Source of the DNA: an uncultured Corynebacterium sp.
GTDB lineage: Bacteria; Actinomycetota; Actinomycetes; Mycobacteriales; Mycobacteriaceae
DNA: 13,243 nucleotides
Direction of reading: 5' to 3'
Assembly (NCBI RefSeq): GCF_946221155.1
Contig: NZ_CAMIAN010000048.1
Location: 1 to 13,243 of the forward strand
Shown: piece by piece, positions 1-6,837 of the stretch
How positions within the stretch are numbered: the stretch's first letter is position 1
How the letters are laid out: every line of letters begins with the position of its first letter
The notes under the pieces: model-generated
Databases searched by the model: none
Told to the model about the DNA's origin: nothing
What the model saw: only the letters and a program-made list of their open reading frames with translations
Position numbers and translations under genes: made by a program

Positions 1-706
1 GTCCCACCACCGCACTGTCGACCGGATCGCGGACATTCTGGAGTTCGTGGCTCGCAACCCGCAGCCGCGCGGGCTCACGGACATTTCCAAAGCCATCGGT
101 GCGCCGGTAAGTTCCACCCAGTCCCTGGTGAATGGCCTGGTCGCGGCCGGATACCTGGAAGAACGGGACAAGGCCTTCCGACTGGGGCTGGCCCCGTACC
201 TGCTGAGCACCCTCGCCGGCAGCCGCCCCGTGGATCAGGTCACCCACGAGATGCTGGAAGACGTGGTTGAAGAGACGGGCTATATCGCCGTGTTGGCGTC
301 ATTGGTGGGCGACAATGTTTACTACCTCGACTACGCGCTGTCGGACCCCGAGTTCGAATACCTGGCGCAGAACCGGCTGCAGCGCCCGCCGCTCGAAACA
401 TCGGCGGGATGGGCGATCCTCTCCGGGCTGGGGCACGAGCAAGTGTGGGGGATTCTGGCTGCGTCCGAGAGCTCGCAGGAGACCATCAATAAGTTCCAGC
501 GTTGGTACCCAGATATGCGCGCGACCGGCGAATGCGTGGCCCCCGGCGTGGCTTTGAACGGTGCGGATGGTGTGGCCGTGCGCGTCGAGAGCCAGGGGGT
601 GGCGGTGGCCTCAGTGTCCGTCATTGCCTCGACCGAGCAGATCGCGCGCGACGCGGATCGGATTATTGAGGTTTTAAGACGCCACAGTGCCCGCTGGAAC
701 CGTTAG
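1..706 (+). CDS. IclR-family transcriptional regulator (5' end cut by window edge)
   Basis: A DNA-binding regulator of the IclR family: an N-terminal winged helix-turn-helix followed by a ligand-binding IclR_C domain. The reading frame is open from base 2 (SHHRTVDRIADILEFVARNP), which matches the first helix of the IclR HTH, so the GTG at 47 is not the true start and the gene begins outside the window. The recognition region reads GLTDISKAIGAPVSSTQSLV and then the wing (GYLEERDKAFRLG). The effector domain shows the usual PPLETSAGWAIL segment and a C-terminal VSVIASTEQIARDADRIIE helix. About 234 residues are visible against a family norm near 250, so only a few codons are missing. It ends TAG and faces the TRAP operon tail to tail with 16 bases between stops. 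Such regulators often control organic-acid or aromatic uptake, so the TRAP operon is a possible target, but this is inference from position only. Confidence 0.9.
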   Translation, partial: SHHRTVDRIADILEFVARNPQPRGLTDISKAIGAPVSSTQSLVNGLVAAGYLEERDKAFRLGLAPYLLSTLAGSRPVDQVTHEMLEDVVEETGYIAVLASLVGDNVYYLDYALSDPEFEYLAQNRLQRPPLETSAGWAILSGLGHEQVWGILAASESSQETINKFQRWYPDMRATGECVAPGVALNGADGVAVRVESQGVAVASVSVIASTEQIARDADRIIEVLRRHSARWNR

Positions 707-722
707 CGGCTCAAAGCACACC

Positions 723-2009
723 CTAAGCGGCCAACTCCGGCACCCATAGCACCAGCTCGGGCCACAGCAGGAAGGCCAGGGCGATGACAAGCATGATCAC
801 GACGTAGGGGAATGCTCCCTTGAAAACGATCATCGGGTTGATGTGCACGGCCTTGGAGACCACGAACACGTTCAGGCCCATCGGCGGGGTGACCATTCCG
901 GTCTCCGCCAGCAGCACGATGAAAATGCCGAACCAGACGGGATCGTAACCCAGTGCTTCGATGATGGGCAGGGTCACCGGCACGGTCAGGGCGATGATGG
1001 CGATCTGGTCCATGAAGAAGCCCAGGATCAGATACACCGCGCCGATCAGCACCATGACGACCAGCGGGTGCAGGGAGGACTCGCCGATGGCGCTGACCAG
1101 CTTCGGAGTGACGCGCGTTTCGGTGAGGAAGTGCCCCAGCACGTGCGCGGATATGATGATGGCGAAGATCATGCCGGTGGTCTTCACTGTCTCCAGCACC
1201 GTTTCGCCGAACTTCTTGGTATCCCAGCGGCCCTTCGCTATCACCAGGATCAGCGCGGCCAGCACGCCCAGGGCAGCGGCCTCCGTGGGCGTGGCGATGC
1301 CGGTGAAGATGGAGCCGACCACTGCCAGGAAGATCAGCAGCAGCGGGGAAGACTTCAGCAGCTGCATGCCCTTTTCCTTGAAAGGAACCGACACGCCCTG
1401 CGGGGCACGGGAGCGGTCCTTCAGGAAGCCGATGTACATCACCAGCACCAGGCCAAGCGCAACCACTAGACCGGGGAAGAAGCCTGCGACCAGCACGTCA
1501 CCTACGGGAGCCTCCGCGGTGATCGCGTAGAAGACCAGGATGATTGACGGCGGGATCATCTCCGCCAGCGTGCCGACGACTGCCACCAGGCCGGTGGCGG
1601 TGCCCTTGTGGTAGCCCTCCTCGATCATGCGGGTGGAGGAGGTCTGCGCCAACGTGGCCGCGGCGGCGGTGGACGATCCCGAGACGGCCGCGAACGCGGT
1701 GCCTGCGCCGATGGAGGCGATGGCGGTGCCTCCGGGGATACGGCCGACGAGCGCCTTGGCGGCGTCAAAAACAGAATCCAGAAGACCAGACATCAGCATC
1801 AGCTGCGCCATCAGGATGAACAGCGGCACGGCGGACAAAGAGTTCGAGCGCACGGCGGCGAACGGCGAGGTCTCCATGGTGGCGATAGCCAGCTCGACCC
1901 CGCCGAGGGCGATCAGGCCGACCGTGGCCGTGCCGAAGATGGCGAAGCTGACGGGGACGCGCAGGATGATCAGCGCGACCAGCAGCACAACGATAGTAAG
2001 CGCAAGCAT
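723..2009 (-). CDS. dctM: TRAP transporter large permease subunit DctM
   Basis: The large membrane subunit of a tripartite ATP-independent periplasmic (TRAP) transporter, which drives ion-coupled (normally Na+) uptake of a substrate delivered by the DctP receptor. The protein is 428 residues, the usual DctM length, and almost wholly hydrophobic with roughly a dozen membrane segments. Family signatures are visible: AVSGSSTAAAATL at about 108-120, the paired ATPTEAAALG at about 239-248, and TGMVTPPMGLNVFV at about 370-383. The ATG at 2009 lies 3 bases after the dctQ stop and has a strong ribosome site (GAGG, 8 bases upstream) inside the end of dctQ, so it is translated as the last gene of the dctP-dctQ-dctM operon. 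The substrate cannot be read from this subunit; C4-dicarboxylates and related carboxylates are typical of the family. Confidence 0.95.
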   Translation of the reverse strand: MLALTIVVLLVALIILRVPVSFAIFGTATVGLIALGGVELAIATMETSPFAAVRSNSLSAVPLFILMAQLMLMSGLLDSVFDAAKALVGRIPGGTAIASIGAGTAFAAVSGSSTAAAATLAQTSSTRMIEEGYHKGTATGLVAVVGTLAEMIPPSIILVFYAITAEAPVGDVLVAGFFPGLVVALGLVLVMYIGFLKDRSRAPQGVSVPFKEKGMQLLKSSPLLLIFLAVVGSIFTGIATPTEAAALGVLAALILVIAKGRWDTKKFGETVLETVKTTGMIFAIIISAHVLGHFLTETRVTPKLVSAIGESSLHPLVVMVLIGAVYLILGFFMDQIAIIALTVPVTLPIIEALGYDPVWFGIFIVLLAETGMVTPPMGLNVFVVSKAVHINPMIVFKGAFPYVVIMLVIALAFLLWPELVLWVPELAA

Positions 2010-2012
2010 GGT

Positions 2013-2630
2013 TTAAACCTCTTCCTCGCCGGGGTCGTAGTCGGTGTAGGGGCGATCCCACGGGGTGATCACTTCGCGCACAAAGTCCAGCGCGGCGACG
2101 AAGGCGCACAGGGCGGCGGCGATGGGCACGATCACGCGGTAGGTCCAATCGGGAGTGGCCAGGTCGGCCATGCCGGGCAGGGTGGCGTGGCCCAAGGAAA
2201 ACGCCATGTAGGTCTCGTTCCACCCGCCGATGAAGACGAAGATCATGGAGATGACAACAGCCAGGTGGATCAGCAGCAGGATGATCTTCTGCACCTTGGG
2301 CGCGAACTTGCTGAACAGCGACTCCACGGCGATGTGCGTGCCGGTGCGGTACGTGGTGACCAGCCCGAAGAACGCGGTGATCGGCAGCAGGTAGCGCTCG
2401 GTGACGGAGATGTTCCAGCCCAGGGGAGCGCCGAAGAACTCGCGCGCTACGATCTCCGCCAGCGTGACCAGCGCCAACCCGAGGATGGCCGCGCCGGCGA
2501 TCCAGGCGCACACCGAGGAGACCGCGTTTTGGATCTTGTCGAAGCCCGGGTGGTCCTCGGTGTGGTAGCCGTACTTGCTGCGTTCGGCGGTGCCGTGGTG
2601 GCCGACGCGGATGAAGTTGCTGCTGGTCAT
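2013..2630 (-). CDS. dctQ: TRAP transporter small permease subunit DctQ
   Basis: The small membrane subunit of the TRAP transporter, 205 residues, which pairs with DctM. Four predicted membrane segments lie at about 37-60, 78-96, 115-136 and 163-184. The DctQ-type motif is seen between helices 1 and 2 (EIVAREFFGAPLGWNISVTE) with the conserved YRTGTHIAVE after helix 2. The hydrophilic N-terminal stretch of about 30 residues (rich in His) is longer than in many DctQ proteins. The start is the ATG at 2630: its ATG shares bases with the dctP TGA stop (ATGA overlap) and an AAGGAG lies 5 bases upstream. The frame remains open further upstream to 2807, but that part overlaps dctP out of frame and is not used. 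The overlap implies translational coupling to dctP. Confidence 0.93.
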   Translation of the reverse strand: MTSSNFIRVGHHGTAERSKYGYHTEDHPGFDKIQNAVSSVCAWIAGAAILGLALVTLAEIVAREFFGAPLGWNISVTERYLLPITAFFGLVTTYRTGTHIAVESLFSKFAPKVQKIILLLIHLAVVISMIFVFIGGWNETYMAFSLGHATLPGMADLATPDWTYRVIVPIAAALCAFVAALDFVREVITPWDRPYTDYDPGEEEV

Positions 2631-3805
2631 GATTGCTCCTTCTTTGCTTCCGCTCGGGCCTTCGGGTCGGTGACGCCCGCTCCCGCGCGATCCGCATGGC
2701 GCTTCAGTGCGTCCTCGAAGTCGTCGACGACCTGCTGGGCGGGGTGCCCCTTGGATTCGGCGACGTCGATCCACTTGTCCAAGACGGGCTGGGAGATGTT
2801 CTCCCACTCCTTGGCCGTTTCGCCGTCGGTGACGTCGTAGAAGCGCACGCCGGCATCCTTCATCTTCTGCACTGACTTTTCGCGCGCTGCGTTGAGTTCC
2901 TCGCAGACGGACTGCTGGGATTTGTCCGCCGCATCGGTCAGCGCCTTCTTCTGCTGCTCGTTCAGCCGGTTCCAGGTGTCCAGGTTGATGCCGTAGAAGA
3001 AGGTGAAGTTGCCCTGCTGAGCGCCGTAGGTGCTGGCGTGGACCACGTCCTCCAGCCCGTAGGGGGTGATGGAGATCGGGCTGGCGAGCGTTCCTTCGAC
3101 AGTGCCGCGGGCCATTGCCTCGTACATGTCGCCGATGGGCATGCTCACGCCTGCCGCGCCGATCTCGTCGATTACGCGGTCCAGGGCGCCGCCGGTGGAG
3201 CGGAGAACCGCGCCTTGGAAACTGTTCGGGTGCGACGGGTCCTGGCCGGCCGTCATGGCCTCGTAGCCGGGGATGGAGCCGGTCCAGAGAGGCATGAATT
3301 TCATGGGCTTGAGCTCTTCTTCATAGAGGACGCCCCCTGGCTTCACCAGGTCGCGTAGTGCGTAGGCGGTCACGCATGCGTCGGAGCTGAATCCCGGAAG
3401 GTCTCCCACGCTGCTGAGCGGGAAGCTGGAGCTGACGTAGGAGGGGGAGATGACGGCCATGTCGACCACGCCGCTGCGCAGGACGGAGGGGATGTCGGCC
3501 TGTTTACCCATCTGCCCGGAGGCGTAGTATTCGACGTCCACGGAGGGGTCTTCTTCCATCTGGTCGAGGAAAGGCTGGGTGCCGCCTGTGCCTACGGGGT
3601 GGGTGAGCGAGTAGCTATCGGCCATCTTCAGCTCTGCGGTGCTGCCAGGGGCGTAAGGCTCAGCGGAGGAGTTGGAGCAGGCAGTGAGCGCGCCGGGCAG
3701 GGCTGCCGTTATGGCGACTGCCACGATGGTGGAGGCGACCCGGCGGGTCGGATGGTGCGGCGTGCTGTGGTGTGGGGGCGCTTTCTTCTTGTGGAGTCGG
3801 AGCAT
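2627..3805 (-). CDS. dctP: TRAP transporter substrate-binding lipoprotein DctP
   Basis: The extracytoplasmic solute receptor of the TRAP system, 392 residues. It starts with a basic His-rich n-region, a hydrophobic stretch (about 23-40) and a lipobox LTAC with Cys43, so it should be a lipid-anchored receptor, as expected in a bacterium without a classical periplasm. The mature part follows the DctP pattern: LKMADSYSLTHPVG at the first strand, YYASGQMGKQADIPSVLRSG, and LRSTGGALDR near 201-210, in which Arg202 is at the position of the conserved arginine that grips the substrate carboxylate in this family. The PIGDMYEAMARGTVEG segment is also typical. Two mature cysteines besides Cys43 (144 and 301) might pair. 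It is the first gene of the operon; the ATG at 3805 has GAAGGG 3 bases upstream. The substrate is unknown, probably a carboxylate. Confidence 0.93.
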   Translation of the reverse strand: MLRLHKKKAPPHHSTPHHPTRRVASTIVAVAITAALPGALTACSNSSAEPYAPGSTAELKMADSYSLTHPVGTGGTQPFLDQMEEDPSVDVEYYASGQMGKQADIPSVLRSGVVDMAVISPSYVSSSFPLSSVGDLPGFSSDACVTAYALRDLVKPGGVLYEEELKPMKFMPLWTGSIPGYEAMTAGQDPSHPNSFQGAVLRSTGGALDRVIDEIGAAGVSMPIGDMYEAMARGTVEGTLASPISITPYGLEDVVHASTYGAQQGNFTFFYGINLDTWNRLNEQQKKALTDAADKSQQSVCEELNAAREKSVQKMKDAGVRFYDVTDGETAKEWENISQPVLDKWIDVAESKGHPAQQVVDDFEDALKRHADRAGAGVTDPKARAEAKKEQS

Positions 3806-3819
3806 GGTCCCTTCACCCT

Positions 3820-3845
3820 CTCGTTACGGATACTTGTTACGGATA
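3820..3845. repeat. Tandem 13-bp repeat upstream of dctP
   Basis: Two head-to-tail 13-mers (CTCGTTACGGATA at 3820-3832 and CTTGTTACGGATA at 3833-3845) differ at one base. A degenerate third copy (9 of 13, CCCGATTTGGATA) lies at 3859-3871, exactly two repeat lengths after the second. The array sits 15 to 40 bases upstream of the dctP ATG, so it lies in the leader or core promoter of the TRAP operon. It could be an operator for a regulator that binds direct repeats; this function is inferred. Confidence 0.6.
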
Positions 3846-3942
3846 TAGGTAAGCTGTTCCCGATTTGGATAAGTTTCATCTAACCTTTTATGTCTGTGAA
3901 AGACGACAGTTTTCGTCGAGAAAAGTAGATCGGGGGTGGGGT

Positions 3943-3958
3943 TGTGGGGTAAATCACA
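3943..3958. promoter_or_regulatory. GlxR/CRP-like binding site between dctP and clpB
   Basis: The sequence TGTGG-GGTAAA-TCACA matches the corynebacterial GlxR (cAMP receptor) consensus TGTGA-N6-TCACA at 9 of 10 fixed positions. It lies about 138 bases upstream of the dctP ATG and 14 bases upstream of the first HspR operator of clpB. By distance it could act on either gene; carbon-source control of the TRAP operon is the more natural reading. Identification is by motif only. Confidence 0.5.
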
Positions 3959-3971
3959 CCCATATACGTAA

Positions 3972-3992
3972 ATTGAGCGGAATAGACTCAAG
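3972..3992. promoter_or_regulatory. HspR operator (HAIR element) 1 of clpB
   Basis: ATTGAGC-N7-ACTCAAG matches the HAIR consensus CTTGAGT-N7-ACTCAAG at 12 of 14 arm positions, with the exact 7-base spacer. HAIR elements bind the repressor HspR, which controls clpB and the dnaK operon in actinobacteria. The -35 box of the SigH-type promoter (3979-3984) lies inside this operator's spacer. Confidence 0.75.
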
Positions 3993-4007
3993 GTTGTAGT
4001 GGTTGAG
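3979..4007 (+). promoter_or_regulatory. SigH-type (ECF, heat/oxidative stress) promoter of clpB
   Basis: A -35 box GGAATA at 3979-3984 and a -10 box GTTGAG at 4002-4007 are separated by 17 bases, which fits the actinobacterial SigH pattern GGAA(T/C)A-N16-20-GTT. Transcription would start near 4014-4016, giving a leader of about 65 bases. The two boxes fall inside the two HAIR operators, so HspR bound to either would cover the promoter. Confidence 0.65.
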
Positions 4008-4022
4008 TCAGGTGTACTCAAG
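4002..4022. promoter_or_regulatory. HspR operator (HAIR element) 2 of clpB
   Basis: GTTGAGT-N7-ACTCAAG matches the HAIR consensus at 13 of 14 arm positions with the exact spacer. Its centre is 30 bp (about three helical turns) from that of the first HAIR element, so two HspR units could bind on the same face of the DNA. Its left arm coincides with the putative SigH -10 box and its right arm lies at the likely transcription start. Confidence 0.85.
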
Positions 4023-4079
4023 TAAAGTCGGGAGCGTGCAACCGCGACCGGCATGAAGCCGTAGGAGGTAGATGTAGAA

Positions 4080-6692
4080 ATGACGAGCTTCAACCCCACC
4101 ACAATGACCCAGTCTGCAATGCAGACTGCACTCCAGGATGCCTCCGCCAAGGGCAACCCGGACATCCGACCGGCGCACCTGCTCGTTGCGCTGCTGGAGC
4201 AGCAAGATTCCATCGCCCTGCCAGTGCTGCAAGCTGCAGGCGTGGAGCCGCAGGTAATCGCGGCGAAGGCCAAGAACCTGGTCGCTGGATACCCGCAAGC
4301 CACCGGCAGTGACATGGCAAACCCGCAGTTCAACCGCGATGCGCTGAACGCGCTGACCGCCGCCCAGGAGCTGGCTGAACAGCTGGGCGATACCTACGTT
4401 TCCACCGAGGTACTGCTCGCCGGTATCGCCAAGGGCAACTCCGACGCGGCCAAGGTGATGCACGAGGCAGGCGCCACCTTCGAAGCTATCCGCGGCGCTT
4501 TCGAGTCCGTTCGCGGCAATCGAAAGGTCACCACCGAGGAGCCGGAAGGCCAGTTCCAGGCGCTGGAGAAGTACTCCACCGACCTAACTGCACGCGCCCG
4601 CGAAGGCAAGATTGACCCCGTGATCGGACGTGACCAGGAGATCCGGCGAGTCGTCCAGGTGCTCTCCCGCCGCACGAAGAATAACCCTGTGCTCATTGGC
4701 GAGCCTGGCGTCGGTAAGACCGCAATCGTCGAAGGTCTGGCGCGCCGCATCGTCGCTGGCGATGTGCCCGAGTCCCTGCGCGGCAAGAAGCTAATCAGCC
4801 TGGACCTGGGCTCCATGGTCGCCGGCGCGAAATACCGCGGCGAATTCGAGGAGCGGCTGAAGGCTGTACTGGACGAGATTAAGGAGGCCGAGGGCGAGGT
4901 CATCACTTTCATCGACGAGCTGCACACCATCGTCGGTGCCGGTGCAGGTGGCGATTCCGCCATGGACGCCGGAAATATGATCAAGCCGCTGCTGGCCCGC
5001 GGCGAACTGCGTCTGGTCGGCGCGACCACCCTGGACGAGTACCGCAAGTACATCGAAAAGGACGCCGCGCTGGAGCGCCGCTTCCAGCAGGTTTACGTCG
5101 GCGAGCCGACGGCGGAGGACACCATCGGTATCCTGCGTGGCCTAAAGGAGCGCTACGAGGTGCACCACGGTGTGCGCATCCAGGACTCCGCGTTGGTGGC
5201 GGCTGCGACCCTGTCGGACCGTTACATCACCAGTCGCTTCCTGCCGGATAAGGCCATCGACCTAGTGGACGAGGCTGCTTCCAGGCTGCGCATGGAAATC
5301 GACTCGCGACCCGAGGAGATCGACAATGTGGAGCGCGTGGTCCGCCGCCTCGAGATTGAGGAGATGGCGCTGGAGAAGGAGACCGACGCTGCTTCGAAGG
5401 ACCGTTTGGAGCGCCTGCGCAGTGAGCTGGCCGACGAGAAGGAGAAGCTGGCCGGCCTGACCGCCCGCTGGGAAAACGAGAAGGGCAGCATCGACAGCCT
5501 GCGCGAGCTGAAGGAAGAGCTGGATAATCTGCGCCGCGAATCCGAGATCGCCGAACGCGAGGGGGACTTCGCGAAGGTTGCCGAGCTGCGCTACGGACAC
5601 ATCCCGGATGTGGAAAAGAAGCTGGCTGAGGCTGAGGAGACCGTGGCCGAGCAGCAGGAAGGCATGATGCTGACCGAGGAGGTCACGCCGGATACTATCG
5701 CCGACGTGGTTTCCGCCTGGACCGGCGTGCCCGCGGGCAAGATGCTGCAGGGCGAGACCGAGAAGCTGCTGAACATGGAGCTCGTGCTGGGCGGCCGCGT
5801 GGTTGGCCAGCACCGTGCCGTCGATGCCGTGTCGGACGCGGTGCGCCGCGCGCGTGCCGGCGTGGCGGACCCGAACCGTCCGACCGGTTCCTTCCTATTC
5901 CTGGGTCCGACAGGCGTGGGCAAGACGGAGCTGGCGAAAGCTCTGGCCGACTTCCTCTTCGACGACGAGACCGCCATGGTGCGCATCGACATGTCGGAGT
6001 ACGGCGAGAAGCACTCCGTCGCCCGCCTGGTCGGTGCCCCTCCGGGATACGTCGGCTACGACGCTGGTGGCCAGCTGACCGAAGCCGTCCGGCGCCGCCC
6101 CTACACGGTGGTGCTGTTCGACGAGGTGGAGAAGGCTCACCCGGACGTGTTCGATGTGCTGCTGCAGGTGCTGGACGAGGGTCGCCTGACCGATGGCCAG
6201 GGCCGGACCGTGGACTTCCGCAACACGATCCTGATTCTGACCTCTAACCTCGGCGCCGGCGGTACGGACGACGAGGTCATGGAGGCGGTGAAGCGCGCCT
6301 TCAAGCCGGAGTTCATCAACCGACTGGATGACGTGCTGATCTTCGATCCGCTGTCTGCCGAACAGCTGAAGTCCATCGTGTCTATCCAGGTGGGCACTCT
6401 GGCGGAGCGACTGGCGGCCCGTCGTTTGATCCTGGATGTTACTGATGACGCCCAGTCGTGGCTGGCTGAGCATGGCTACGATCCTGCCTACGGCGCCCGG
6501 CCGCTACGCCGCCTGATCCAGAAGGCGATCGGCGACCAGCTGGCCAAGAAGCTGCTGGCCGGCGAGGTGCGCGATGGTGACACGGTGCGCGTGGACATTG
6601 ACCGCAGGGGTGATGTTGACGTGGCTGGCGCTGGTGGCGTGACTGGCGCTCCGGGGCTGGTTATTACCTCCCTGGGTGCCGTCGAAGAGTAG
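4080..6692 (+). CDS. clpB: ATP-dependent disaggregase chaperone ClpB
   Basis: A Hsp100-family cytoplasmic hexameric disaggregase that threads aggregated proteins through its pore with help from DnaK/DnaJ/GrpE. All domains are present in order: N-terminal Clp_N repeats (about 1-150), NBD1 with Walker A GEPGVGKT (207-214) and Walker B with D279-E280, the coiled-coil middle domain (about 408-520, rich in Glu/Lys/Arg) that marks ClpB rather than ClpC/ClpA, NBD2 with Walker A GPTGVGKT (609-616) and Walker B with D681-E682, and sensor-2 GARPLRRLIQ. At 870 residues it is slightly longer than the usual 850-860; the extra lies in a Gly/Val-rich C-terminal tail. The ATG at 4080 follows AGGAGGT at 4063-4069 (spacing about 10 bases). 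Upstream lie two HAIR operators and a SigH-type promoter, so heat-shock induction by loss of HspR plus SigH is expected. It is transcribed alone. Confidence 0.98.
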   Translation: MTSFNPTTMTQSAMQTALQDASAKGNPDIRPAHLLVALLEQQDSIALPVLQAAGVEPQVIAAKAKNLVAGYPQATGSDMANPQFNRDALNALTAAQELAEQLGDTYVSTEVLLAGIAKGNSDAAKVMHEAGATFEAIRGAFESVRGNRKVTTEEPEGQFQALEKYSTDLTARAREGKIDPVIGRDQEIRRVVQVLSRRTKNNPVLIGEPGVGKTAIVEGLARRIVAGDVPESLRGKKLISLDLGSMVAGAKYRGEFEERLKAVLDEIKEAEGEVITFIDELHTIVGAGAGGDSAMDAGNMIKPLLARGELRLVGATTLDEYRKYIEKDAALERRFQQVYVGEPTAEDTIGILRGLKERYEVHHGVRIQDSALVAAATLSDRYITSRFLPDKAIDLVDEAASRLRMEIDSRPEEIDNVERVVRRLEIEEMALEKETDAASKDRLERLRSELADEKEKLAGLTARWENEKGSIDSLRELKEELDNLRRESEIAEREGDFAKVAELRYGHIPDVEKKLAEAEETVAEQQEGMMLTEEVTPDTIADVVSAWTGVPAGKMLQGETEKLLNMELVLGGRVVGQHRAVDAVSDAVRRARAGVADPNRPTGSFLFLGPTGVGKTELAKALADFLFDDETAMVRIDMSEYGEKHSVARLVGAPPGYVGYDAGGQLTEAVRRRPYTVVLFDEVEKAHPDVFDVLLQVLDEGRLTDGQGRTVDFRNTILILTSNLGAGGTDDEVMEAVKRAFKPEFINRLDDVLIFDPLSAEQLKSIVSIQVGTLAERLAARRLILDVTDDAQSWLAEHGYDPAYGARPLRRLIQKAIGDQLAKKLLAGEVRDGDTVRVDIDRRGDVDVAGAGGVTGAPGLVITSLGAVEE

Positions 6693-6713
6693 GTCGAATG
6701 TCGGGTGCGGTGC

Positions 6714-6736
6714 GGGGAGGGAAGGGGAGTAGAGGG
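6714..6736 (+). other. G-quadruplex motif downstream of clpB
   Basis: Four G-runs (6714-6717, 6719-6721, 6724-6727, 6734-6736) are separated by loops of 1, 2 and 6 bases, which satisfies the G3+N1-7 rule for an intramolecular quadruplex on the coding strand. It lies 21 bases after the clpB stop and about 100 bases before ald. No ordinary hairpin-plus-T-tract terminator is seen here, so a role in 3'-end formation or pausing is possible but inferred. Confidence 0.5.
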
Positions 6737-6743
6737 TGACAAT

Positions 6744-6758
6744 GTTTGGAACTCAAAC
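6744..6758. promoter_or_regulatory. Short palindrome upstream of ald
   Basis: GTTTG-GAACT-CAAAC is a perfect 5-bp inverted repeat with a 5-base centre, located about 80 bases before the ald start and 5 bases before the GlxR-like site. It could be a regulator's operator; I do not recognise it as a RamA or RamB site with confidence. Confidence 0.35.
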
Positions 6759-6763
6759 TACAG

Positions 6764-6779
6764 TGTGAGTCACGCCACA
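6764..6779. promoter_or_regulatory. GlxR/CRP-like binding site upstream of ald
   Basis: TGTGA-GTCACG-CCACA matches the GlxR consensus TGTGA-N6-TCACA at 9 of 10 fixed positions. A TANNNT box (TAGGGT, 6788-6793) lies 8 bases downstream, so if that is the -10 box the site would cover the -35 region and act as a repressor site. GlxR is known to take part in control of the ald gene of Corynebacterium glutamicum, which supports the call. Confidence 0.55.
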
Positions 6780-6837
6780 ATGGCGCTTAGGGTATCCCCC
6801 TTCAACGCACCCGACTTCAACCTAAAGGAGCACTCAC

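Noticed and set aside
47..706. GTG at 47 as the start of the IclR regulator
   Set aside because: The residues encoded before it (from base 2) match the first helix of the IclR HTH, so the gene starts outside the window.
707..722. A terminator between the IclR and dctM stops
   Set aside because: Only a direct repeat of AAGCGGC/TAGCGGC type is visible; no stem of useful length or T-tract.
1765..2697. A 310-codon minus-strand frame over dctQ/dctM
   Set aside because: Arg/His/Pro-rich shadow in another frame of the TRAP genes, with no family features.
2631..2807. Upstream extension of dctQ to 2807
   Set aside because: It overlaps dctP out of frame with Arg-rich sequence, while the ATG at 2630 has AAGGAG at 5 bases and an ATGA overlap.
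1608..2840. A 410-codon open frame on the plus strand, antisense to dctM/dctQ/dctP
   Set aside because: Its product is rich in Gly, Asp, Gln, His and Arg without domain character, and the minus strand holds three unmistakable TRAP genes. Long antisense frames are common in high-GC DNA.
3901..3918. Hairpin GACGA/TCGTC with a 6-base loop in the dctP-clpB gap
   Set aside because: A 5-bp stem without a T-tract in a promoter region; too weak to call a terminator or operator.
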